A stretch of 64,000 nucleotides of DNA from Lachnospiraceae bacterium (lineage in GTDB: Bacteria; Bacillota; Clostridia; Lachnospirales; Lachnospiraceae): positions 1 to 64,000 of the forward strand of contig JAAWOG010000005.1 in NCBI GenBank assembly GCA_022799355.1, in the 5' to 3' direction. Under the pieces are notes generated by a model. It was not told the DNA's origin. It did no database searches and saw nothing but the letters and a program-made list of their open reading frames with translations. How positions within the stretch are numbered: the first letter of the stretch is position 1; each line of letters begins with the position of its first letter. Position numbers and translations under genes: made by a program. This document shows positions 56,695-64,000 of the stretch, one piece after another.

Positions 56695-57609
56695 ATGGAT
56701 GAATTTAAATTTGAGGTAACAGAGAGCGAAAGCGGGGAGCGGATCGATAAGTTTATCACAGGCTGTATCGATTCCCTCACCCGTTCTTTTATTCAGAAGA
56801 TGATCGCCAGGGAGAGATGCTTTGTCAACGGGAAGGCGGTGAAGGCAAGCTATCGGGTGAAGGAGGATGATGTGGTGTCCTTCTCCCTGCCGGAGAGCGC
56901 GGAGCCGGATATCAGGGCGGAAGATATCCCGCTGGATATCCTGTACGAAGATGAGGATGTACTGGTTGTGAATAAGCCGAAACATATGGTGGTACATCCC
57001 GCTCCCGGACATTACGGCGGTACTCTGGTCAATGCGGTGATGTATCATTGCAGGGGGAGCCTTTCCGGCATCAACGGCGTAATGCGCCCCGGAATCGTGC
57101 ACCGCATCGACAAGGACACTTCCGGCTCACTGATCATCTGTAAAAACGACATGGCACATAACAGTATTGCCGCACAGCTAAAGGAACATTCCGTCAATCG
57201 CATTTACCATGCCATTGTCCATGGCGTGATAAAGGAAGAGGAGCTTACGATAGACGCCCCCTTGGGGAGGCATCCGAAGGATCGTATGAAAATGGCGGTG
57301 GTGCCGGACGGCAAAAGGGCGGTTACCCATGTAAGCGTGCTCCGGCGTTTTGGAAAATTCACTTATGTGGCATGTCGCTTAGAGACCGGCAGGACGCACC
57401 AGATCCGGGTGCATATGGCACATATCGGGCATCCCATCTTAGGGGATGAGGTATACGCGCCGGGCAGAAAGAGTTCCGTCACGTGCCGGGAAGGACAGAT
57501 TCTGCATGCAAAGACCATCGGTTTTATCCATCCCGGCAGCGGAAAATATATTGAATTTGAGGCGCCTCTGCCGGATGAATTCAGACATCTTCTTGATATT
57601 CTCGTGTAG
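56695..57609 (+). CDS. rluD: RluA/RluD family pseudouridine synthase
   Basis: S4 domain; RPGIVHRIDKDTSGSLIICKN; CRLETGRTHQIRVHMAHIGHPILGD. Confidence 0.95.
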   Translation: MDEFKFEVTESESGERIDKFITGCIDSLTRSFIQKMIARERCFVNGKAVKASYRVKEDDVVSFSLPESAEPDIRAEDIPLDILYEDEDVLVVNKPKHMVVHPAPGHYGGTLVNAVMYHCRGSLSGINGVMRPGIVHRIDKDTSGSLIICKNDMAHNSIAAQLKEHSVNRIYHAIVHGVIKEEELTIDAPLGRHPKDRMKMAVVPDGKRAVTHVSVLRRFGKFTYVACRLETGRTHQIRVHMAHIGHPILGDEVYAPGRKSSVTCREGQILHAKTIGFIHPGSGKYIEFEAPLPDEFRHLLDILV

Positions 57610-57657
57610 ATTCTGCATATTTATTCATGAAAAAACAGGAAAGACCGGATTTATAAG

Positions 57658-57684
57658 AAAAAATGCAATTCCATTGCATTTTTT
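57658..57684. terminator. Intrinsic terminator, A/T-flanked perfect hairpin
   Basis: AAAAAATGCAAT-TCC-ATTGCATTTTTT. Confidence 0.8.
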
Positions 57685-57774
57685 TGTTGAATTTTTCGAT
57701 TTAGTGTGCTAAATTAATTACAGTGTTTTTTTAGAAAGTTTATAATTATTTAATATCATACGGGATACAACGGG

Positions 57775-58389
57775 GTGACAACAAAGATGCATTCGGCTGA
57801 TTATTTAAACAGGCTGCTCCTTCGCTATTCCGGCACCTTTGATATTTATCAGCCGTATACGATACTGGAGAGGGAATATCCGGCGTACGGTTACTTCTTT
57901 TCGCATGTGGAGAAGTATGTGCTTGTCAGAGCGGCGAATATGTGGTCCGCAGACAGTTATGAACATATTCTGTTTTCCACCCGGGAAGAGCTGACCATGG
58001 CGGATCTTGAGGAATACGGACGTGCCGTGAAGGAATATATTGAACCGAAACTGGTTTTAAAGGGGGAAAAGCTTCCTGATCCAAACCATATGTATTCCTA
58101 TATTACCATAGCCGTGGCGGCAGATCGGGCTCTGTCTCCGGAAGTCAGAAAAGCCGTGAAAAAGTTTCGGTTTGAAAAAAGTTATATGCACAGCATCCGG
58201 GGATATTCCCAGGCGCGGATTGCAGTCGCCTCCATGGAAGATGAAAGTGTCACGCTGAACAGGGCGGGACGGACGCTGAAAAAGCTGTATGAAAGCGTTT
58301 TTGAAGAAGTAAGGAACGGGAAACCAGGGTACAGGGAGGCGCTGAAAGAACAGGGGATTGAGAGTTTTAAACAGCAGGTTCCCGATTGA
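57775..58389 (+). CDS. Hypothetical protein
   Basis: MHSADYLNRLLLRYSGTFDIYQPYTILEREYPAYGYFFSHVEKYVLVRAANMW; coding-like, no confident family; start GTG 57775 or ATG 57787. Confidence 0.6.
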   Translation: MTTKMHSADYLNRLLLRYSGTFDIYQPYTILEREYPAYGYFFSHVEKYVLVRAANMWSADSYEHILFSTREELTMADLEEYGRAVKEYIEPKLVLKGEKLPDPNHMYSYITIAVAADRALSPEVRKAVKKFRFEKSYMHSIRGYSQARIAVASMEDESVTLNRAGRTLKKLYESVFEEVRNGKPGYREALKEQGIESFKQQVPD

Positions 58390-58447
58390 CTTCGCTTATG
58401 TTGATGCCGGAAACGGCGTTTATATAAGGCTCTATAAACACTAAAGA

Positions 58448-58480
58448 GGAGTAGCACATGGTCTGCGGATACCGCACTCC
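58448..58480 (+). promoter_or_regulatory. Candidate structured leader upstream of cstA
   Basis: GGAGT-AGCACAT-GGT-CTGCGGAT-ACC-GC-ACTCC can fold; between the upstream gene and the cstA RBS. Confidence 0.3.
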
Positions 58481-58522
58481 ATAACACCGCTCCCCAAATA
58501 AAAATGATAGGAGGGATTTAGT

Positions 58523-60229
58523 GTGAGCGCATTATTATTAATTGTACTTGCCATCGTAATTTTCGTAGTTGCATATCTTACCTACGGTCGTTACCTGGCT
58601 AAAACATGGGGTATTGATCCCAGCAGAACCACGCCTGCCCATGAGATGGAAGACGGCGTAGATTATGTTCCGGCAAAAACCGCTGTCCTGATGGGGCATC
58701 ACTTTTCATCTATTGCCGGTGCAGGCCCTATCAACGGACCTATTCAGGCAGCATTTTTCGGCTGGGTACCCTGTTTTCTCTGGATCGTGATCGGCGGCAT
58801 TTTTTTCGGTGCGGTTCAGGATTTCAGTTCTATTTTTATATCCATTCGTCATAAGGGATTATCCCTGGGCGAGGTAATCGAGGAGAATATCGGCAAAAAG
58901 GCACGTGTGCTGTTCACCGTATTCGCATGGCTGGTACTTCTTCTGGTTATTGCGGCATTTGCCGATATCGTGGCAAATTCCTTTATCGGCGCAAGCCACG
59001 GCGGAAGTGCAAGCAACGGTTCCGTTGCAACGGCTTCCATCCTGTTTATTCCGCTTGCCATCGCATTCGGTTTCCTTGTATACAGGAAGAATGCACCGAT
59101 GCTGGTTGCTACCGTTCTCGGCGTCGTACTGCTGGCGGTATGTGTGGGACTTGGTCTGGCGTTCCCGATGGATCTGCCGAAGAATTTCTGGATCGCGTTC
59201 GTATTTGTTTACATCATGATCGCGTCCGTAGCTCCGGTATGGATTCTGCTGCAGCCCAGGGATTATTTAAGTTCTTTCCTGCTTTACTTTATGATGGCGG
59301 CGGCTGTGATCGGTATCGTCGGTGCAACGATCATCAATCCGGCATCCACAACCTTCCAAACACCTGCATTTACGGGATTTGCGGTAGGAGGAAGTTATCT
59401 GTTCCCGGTACTGTTTATCACAATCGCCTGCGGCGCCATCTCCGGTTTCCATTCACTGATCGGTTCCGGTACAACGTCCAAACAGCTTGACAATGAAAAG
59501 GACGCGCTGCTGGTAGGGTACGGTTCCATGCTGATTGAGTGTGTGCTGGCTGTGATCTCTCTGATCGCGATCGGAACGCTTTCCGCGAACGGTACACAGG
59601 CTGCGGTACAGGAAATGCTCGGTTTAGAAGCAATTTCTCCGACCGTTATCTTCGGTACGGCGATTGCCAACTTCTTTGAAGTAATGGGATTTTCCGCAAA
59701 TGCGGTGGCGGCAACAAAGACGATTATTATGCTGGCGGTTTCCTGTTTCTGCCTCACTTCTTTAGATACGGGCACAAGGCTTGGAAGATTTATGTTCCAG
59801 GAACTGTTCGCGACAAGCAAGAGCGGAGAGAAGAACATTCTGTCCAATATGTATGTGGCAACGGTGATCACCGCGATCTGCGGCTTTATCCTCTGCCTGG
59901 CAGGTTATCAGAAAGTATGGCCTCTGTTCGGCGCAGCGAACCAGCTCGTGGCTGTTCCCGCCTTCCTTGCGGCGGCTACTTACTTAAAGAAGATCGGCAA
60001 AAAGAATCAGATGCTGTATTTCCCGATCATCTTCATGTCCGCAGCCACACTCTGCTCGCTGATATTGTCCTTCAAAAACAATATCGTAGCTATCGCAGGA
60101 GGCGCAGAGGGTACGGCGCTGTTTACCTGCATCCTGCAGGATGTTATCATAGTTCCTCTTGTAATCCTGGCTGTTATTCTTATTGTTGAGGGTACACAGG
60201 TGCTGATGGGGAAGAAGAAAGCAGCTTAA
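58523..60229 (+). CDS. cstA: Carbon starvation protein CstA family (GTG start)
   Basis: GVDYVPAKTAVLMGHHFSSIAGAGPINGPIQAAFFGWVPCFLWIVIGGIFFGAVQDFSS; SGFHSLIGSGTTSKQLDNEKDALLVGYGSML. Confidence 0.96.
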   Translation: MSALLLIVLAIVIFVVAYLTYGRYLAKTWGIDPSRTTPAHEMEDGVDYVPAKTAVLMGHHFSSIAGAGPINGPIQAAFFGWVPCFLWIVIGGIFFGAVQDFSSIFISIRHKGLSLGEVIEENIGKKARVLFTVFAWLVLLLVIAAFADIVANSFIGASHGGSASNGSVATASILFIPLAIAFGFLVYRKNAPMLVATVLGVVLLAVCVGLGLAFPMDLPKNFWIAFVFVYIMIASVAPVWILLQPRDYLSSFLLYFMMAAAVIGIVGATIINPASTTFQTPAFTGFAVGGSYLFPVLFITIACGAISGFHSLIGSGTTSKQLDNEKDALLVGYGSMLIECVLAVISLIAIGTLSANGTQAAVQEMLGLEAISPTVIFGTAIANFFEVMGFSANAVAATKTIIMLAVSCFCLTSLDTGTRLGRFMFQELFATSKSGEKNILSNMYVATVITAICGFILCLAGYQKVWPLFGAANQLVAVPAFLAAATYLKKIGKKNQMLYFPIIFMSAATLCSLILSFKNNIVAIAGGAEGTALFTCILQDVIIVPLVILAVILIVEGTQVLMGKKKAA

Positions 60230-60259
60230 CTACATATGACAGGTTATTGAAATAAGTCT

Positions 60260-60309
60260 GCCCGCCCGGATGAAACTGCTTATCATACAGGTAGTTTCTC
60301 CGGGCGGGC
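60260..60309. terminator. Long GC-rich hairpin downstream of cstA
   Basis: GCCCGCCCGG...GAAACT ... AGTTTC...CCGGGCGGGC; short T-tail. Confidence 0.75.
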
Positions 60310-60315
60310 TTTCAT

Positions 60316-60366
60316 GTCATTTCGTTAAGCCATTTTATGTTCCTTCCGGCGTCAGGCAATGTGAAC
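60316..60366 (+). repeat. Dispersed intergenic repeat, copy B (51-bp form)
   Basis: GTCATTTCGTTAAGCCATTTTATGTTCCTTCCGGCGTCAGGCAATGTGAAC; first 20 nt identical to the reverse complement of 37637-37656. Confidence 0.85.
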
Positions 60367-60380
60367 GAATATGATGTTAT

Positions 60381-61268
60381 TTATTTGTTTTCGCAAGGTG
60401 TTATCGTGACAATGACCAGTTCCGGGCGGTTAAAGATCCGCGGAACTTTTGTGCTCTCCCTGGCGAGCCCTCTGCTGACGATCATGGCGGTGTCGCCTGC
60501 CACGTAGATACCGCCCGCATATTTCGGAAACCATCCCTGATCCGGGGCGAATACGCCGTTGATAAACCCGGGCAGGCGCCATTGGCCGCCGTGGGCATGC
60601 CCCGCTAAAACCAGATCAAAGTCGTACTGCAGATACAGGCCGAACAACTCTGGCCTGTGCGAAAGAAGAAGCCGGTAGCTGTTTCGGTCCGCTTCGGAAC
60701 GGATGTGCTCAAGCTGTGTTTTCGTCTCAACGCCGTCACCGGTGTAAAGCACCGCATCCGGATCAGTGACGCCGCAGACCATAATCCGCTGCTCATTTAT
60801 CGTTATCTTATCAACGGAACCGTTTAGGACCGTTACGCCGTAAGAACGAAACATCTCCATCATATCGTCGATACGACCGCTCCAGTATTCGTGATTGCCC
60901 GTGACATAGTAACAGGGATAGCGGCCGGCAATTTCTCTTAAAAGATATTCCACATTATCATCCGGTATCACATCATCACAGATATCGCCGCCAAGAAGAA
61001 TTATGTCCGGCTGCTGATTGTCTATGGCGCGAATAAGCCGTTTTTCTTCTTTGCCGTAACGGCAGCCATGCAGGTCGGTGATCAGGGCAATCTTCAGAGG
61101 ATTTGTCACCCTGTCCGTCATAATCTCATAGCGCTTTACTTTAAGCCTGACATCAAAAGCTGCGGCAAAGAGCAGTATGACCATAAGAAAGAACAGGAGC
61201 TTTATCCGCTTTCGGCGGTTTAAACCGCATATTTTATGGATTGGATTGAATCTGATAATCGGTATCAC
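60381..61268 (-). CDS. Calcineurin-like metallophosphoesterase, membrane-anchored
   Basis: IALITDLHGCRYG; IILLGGDICDD; YVTGNHEYWSG; LVLAGHAHGGQWRLP. Confidence 0.94.
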   Translation of the reverse strand: MIPIIRFNPIHKICGLNRRKRIKLLFFLMVILLFAAAFDVRLKVKRYEIMTDRVTNPLKIALITDLHGCRYGKEEKRLIRAIDNQQPDIILLGGDICDDVIPDDNVEYLLREIAGRYPCYYVTGNHEYWSGRIDDMMEMFRSYGVTVLNGSVDKITINEQRIMVCGVTDPDAVLYTGDGVETKTQLEHIRSEADRNSYRLLLSHRPELFGLYLQYDFDLVLAGHAHGGQWRLPGFINGVFAPDQGWFPKYAGGIYVAGDTAMIVSRGLARESTKVPRIFNRPELVIVTITPCENK

Positions 61269-61435
61269 CTTCTTTGTCTGTTTTTGACGGGAATTTTTAG
61301 GATAGCAGAGGGATGCCGGATGTCCGGACCGTCCGGCAGTATCATATAAACCGGACGCAGTATCAGGTCTGCTATCTGTATCATGATATGCGGGGATTAT
61401 ATTCCGGTATGCATTTTAAGTTTATCATGACTATA

Positions 61436-61463
61436 GTAACAGTTCAACATAGGAGTGCACTTG
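61436..61463. repeat. Degenerate dispersed repeat related to 15672-15707 (opposite orientation)
   Basis: GTAACAGTTCAACATAGGAGTGCACTTG; shares AACAGTTCA and TGCACTTG blocks. Confidence 0.45.
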
Positions 61464-61536
61464 CTGCAAACTCCGTAAAAATGTGCTACGGTTTATAATT
61501 TCCAAGGCTGTCTTTTCTTTACATGCCTGAATCAAG

Positions 61537-62754
61537 ATGCTAGAATGGAATGGTAAAGATCAGATTTCATGCACAGGATATGAGGGATATCAAAAAATGA
61601 GACGTTATTTTAACACGGAGGGATGGTGCAAACCGGACCGACATTATATGGTCAGGCTGGATGAGAGACTGGACCGGATAAAAAGGCTGTATGTTGACAA
61701 AGGGAAATACTTCATAATCAATCGGGGACGGCAATATGGAAAAACAACAACACTGAAAGCACTCGCCGAGTATTTGAAAGATGATTATATCATGATAGCT
61801 ATGGATTTTCAGTTGATGAGCAACGCCAATTTTGCTGATGAACAGACGTTTGTTATAAAATTTATCAACTATATGGAAGATCTGTTTTCCGAACAGGAAA
61901 TGTTCAGGGAAAAGATGGATGCCGAAGCTTTCAACAACCTGATTTTCTTAAAAGAAAAAGAAGAAGTCTCCATAGATATGTTGTTCCGCGGTTTGAGTAA
62001 ACTCTGCGGAGCATCTGAAAAACCGATCGTTATGATAATTGATGAAGTAGACAGCGTATCAAATAATCAGGTTTTTATTGATTTTCTTGCCATGCTCCGG
62101 GGATATTACCTTGGAAGAGAAGAAAAGGCGGCTTTTCATTCCGTGATTCTTGCGGCGGTATATGATATTAAAAATCTGAAATTAAAAATACGTTCTGACA
62201 AGGAACATCGCTACAACAGCCCATGGAATATAGCGGCAAAATTTAATATAGACATGTTTTTTGATGCAAATCAGATCTGCTCTATGTTGGAGGAATATGA
62301 AACGGATCATCAGACCGGTATGAATATAAAAACAGTCGCGGAGGAAATCTATCAGTATACTTCCGGTTATCCCTATCTTGTTTCGGCAGTCTGCAAATAT
62401 CTGGATGAAGAAGTACCGGGTAAAAAAGGATATGAAAACAATATGACCGTATGGTCCCCAAGGGGAGTTGCAGAAGCGGTTAAAATTTTGCTGAATGAAA
62501 AATCACCATTATTTGACAGTATGGCGAAACAGTTGGATGCTTATAAAGATTTGAGAAATCTAATAGAAGAAATACTGTATCAGGGTAAACGGATACCTTT
62601 CAGTCCGGACGCCGCATCTGTTGATATGGGATGTATGTTTGGCTTTCTGAAAGAAAAAGACGGCCAGGTCGTGATGGCAAACCGCATTTTTGAAATGAGG
62701 ATGCTCAATAAATTTATTACGGAAGAAGCTTTGAAAAGGAATGACATTGATTGA
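61537..62754 (+). CDS. AAA-like ATPase
   Basis: FIINRGRQYGKTTTLKALAEYL Walker A; KPIVMIIDEVDSVSN Walker B; YTSGYPYLVSAVCKYLDE. Confidence 0.85.
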   Translation: MLEWNGKDQISCTGYEGYQKMRRYFNTEGWCKPDRHYMVRLDERLDRIKRLYVDKGKYFIINRGRQYGKTTTLKALAEYLKDDYIMIAMDFQLMSNANFADEQTFVIKFINYMEDLFSEQEMFREKMDAEAFNNLIFLKEKEEVSIDMLFRGLSKLCGASEKPIVMIIDEVDSVSNNQVFIDFLAMLRGYYLGREEKAAFHSVILAAVYDIKNLKLKIRSDKEHRYNSPWNIAAKFNIDMFFDANQICSMLEEYETDHQTGMNIKTVAEEIYQYTSGYPYLVSAVCKYLDEEVPGKKGYENNMTVWSPRGVAEAVKILLNEKSPLFDSMAKQLDAYKDLRNLIEEILYQGKRIPFSPDAASVDMGCMFGFLKEKDGQVVMANRIFEMRMLNKFITEEALKRNDID

Positions 62755-62828
62755 ATAATGGGTTGTTTTTGAACATAAATAAGAGTATACTTTTAGATAA
62801 CAAAGTGAAAACGTAAGGAGGTGAAGAC

Positions 62829-63719
62829 ATGCGAAAAAGGCTTCAAAAATTGATTATCGGCGCCGGTATGATTGTCGCTTTGTTTATCGGCTGCTCCGTG
62901 CCTGCAAACGCGGCGAATTATGCGGATCTGTTTGACGCGGCATATTATGCGAAACACAATCCGGATGTGGTGGAAACTTATGGAAATGATCCCAATGTGC
63001 TCTATGCGCACTATGTCAATAACGGCATCAACGAAGGGCGCAACGCAGGACCGCTCTTTGACGTAAAGAAGTACAGGGAGCATAATCACGATCTGGAAGG
63101 AATCTACGCTGATAACTGGGCAGCTTATGTAAACCAGTATCTGACCGAAGGACTCAAGGAAGGGCGTATCGGATACGGTGAAGACTTTGATGCCGCTTCT
63201 TATGCCAACAGATACTCAGATCTGAAAAATATTTACGGTTATAACCTGAGCGGGCTGTACACCCATTATCTGACACGAGGCAAGAAAGAAGGCAGAAACG
63301 CTTCCTGGGAATCGACGGAAGAAGAGAAGAAGGAAGACAATAAAAAACCCGTATTAAACGGTCATCAGGTAACCAGAAAGGCAAACCGGCTGTTCGCCAT
63401 CACCAATGAGGAGAGAAGGGCATGGGGGTTAAGGAACCTTACCTGGGATAATTCCCTCGCGGCGCTTGCGGAAACCAGAGTGATGGAACTGCCGATCAGA
63501 TTTGACCATGTGCGCCCGAACGGGGACAGCATCTATGAATATCGTGTGGACGCGGAAAATATTGCCATGTGGTATGATGATGCGGAAGATGTGCACAATA
63601 ACTTTATGGAATACTGGACGGATGCTAATAATATCATTGATCCCGACTTAAGAAGAGTCGGTATCGCCTGTTATGAAGTGGGTGGCGTGTATTACTGGTG
63701 CGAGTTGTTCAGAGAGTAA
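62829..63719 (+). CDS. Secreted CAP (SCP/PR1) domain protein with N-terminal repeats
   Basis: Signal peptide; three FDAxxYxxxxxDLxxxYGxxxxxLYxHYxxxGxxEGR-type repeats; CAP-like ANRLFAITNEERRAWGLRNLTWDNSLAALAETRVMEL...ENIA; AAGGAGGTG RBS. Confidence 0.8.
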   Translation: MRKRLQKLIIGAGMIVALFIGCSVPANAANYADLFDAAYYAKHNPDVVETYGNDPNVLYAHYVNNGINEGRNAGPLFDVKKYREHNHDLEGIYADNWAAYVNQYLTEGLKEGRIGYGEDFDAASYANRYSDLKNIYGYNLSGLYTHYLTRGKKEGRNASWESTEEEKKEDNKKPVLNGHQVTRKANRLFAITNEERRAWGLRNLTWDNSLAALAETRVMELPIRFDHVRPNGDSIYEYRVDAENIAMWYDDAEDVHNNFMEYWTDANNIIDPDLRRVGIACYEVGGVYYWCELFRE

Positions 63720-63763
63720 AGATGGGATTCCATTTGGCATTGTGTGAAAAAGAATAATTTTGT

Positions 63764-63803
63764 AAGAACTGCTGTAAAATTTTATTGTGGCAGTTCTTTT
63801 TTT
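63764..63803 (+). terminator. Intrinsic terminator
   Basis: AAGAACTGC (63764-63772) / GCAGTTCTT (63790-63798) followed by T-tract. Confidence 0.85.
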
Positions 63804-63852
63804 GTGCTATAGTTATATTGATATTATTTTTAAGAAAAGGAGATAACATATT

Positions 63853-64000
63853 ATGAATGTGGCAGCGACGGGATTTTTGATAGGTGTTATAGTGGGAAAC
63901 CTGCTGATAGGCGGTCTTTTTGGGCTTATTCCGTTCATTTTAGGAAGAAAAAGAGAACTGAACGGATTAGGCACAGCAGGACTGATCTGTTCTATCATAG
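63853..64000 (+). CDS. Partial small membrane protein (truncated by window end)
   Basis: MNVAATGFLIGVIVGNLLIGGLFGLIPFILGRKRELNGLGTAGLICSI, preceded by GGAGATAAC RBS. Confidence 0.5.
   Translation, partial: MNVAATGFLIGVIVGNLLIGGLFGLIPFILGRKRELNGLGTAGLICSII

Noticed and set aside
58440-58500. cstA leader as a known riboswitch (THF or T-box like)
   Set aside because: Some short motifs are reminiscent but conserved cores of these classes are absent; retained only as an unassigned structured leader.
1-64000. CRISPR array, tRNA or rRNA genes
   Set aside because: No regularly spaced direct repeats of CRISPR type and no cloverleaf or rRNA core sequences recognised on reading; not exhaustively searched computationally.

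Overview
The window looks like a mostly + strand, moderately GC-rich Firmicutes (Lachnospiraceae/Clostridia-like) chromosome segment dominated by conserved housekeeping operons: nth; yqfC-yqfD-phoH-(pgpH-like)-ybeY; proB/proA; miaB-mutS; mutL-miaA; radC-mreBCD-PBP2-minCDE-rodA-mgsA-D,D-carboxypeptidase; yggS-sepF; aroB-lspA-rluD; cstA. Accessory or AT-rich insertions lie between them: a GNAT gene nested in WG-repeat remnants, an Rpn-like nuclease gene, a PD-(D/E)XK-like + winged-helix gene, a SUKH + LPD3-like pair, a MNT/HEPN toxin-antitoxin-like pair, an S8 protease and an AAA-like ATPase. No rRNA, tRNA or CRISPR array was recognised. The observations most worth a second look are: (1) a PgpH-like 7TM-HD protein with lost HD catalytic residues in the canonical pgpH locus; (2) a perfect 33-bp palindrome overlapping the -10 of a strong promoter in front of an S8 protease; (3) a two-copy dispersed intergenic repeat sharing a 20-bp identical block; (4) an MNT/HEPN pair embedded between mutL and miaA; (5) a SUKH/LPD3-like orphan pair next to a nuclease-like/wHTH gene; and (6) one of two COG2509-like flavoprotein paralogues carrying a CX9CX2CX2C cluster. 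All family calls are by eye from motifs and synteny; no database search was run.
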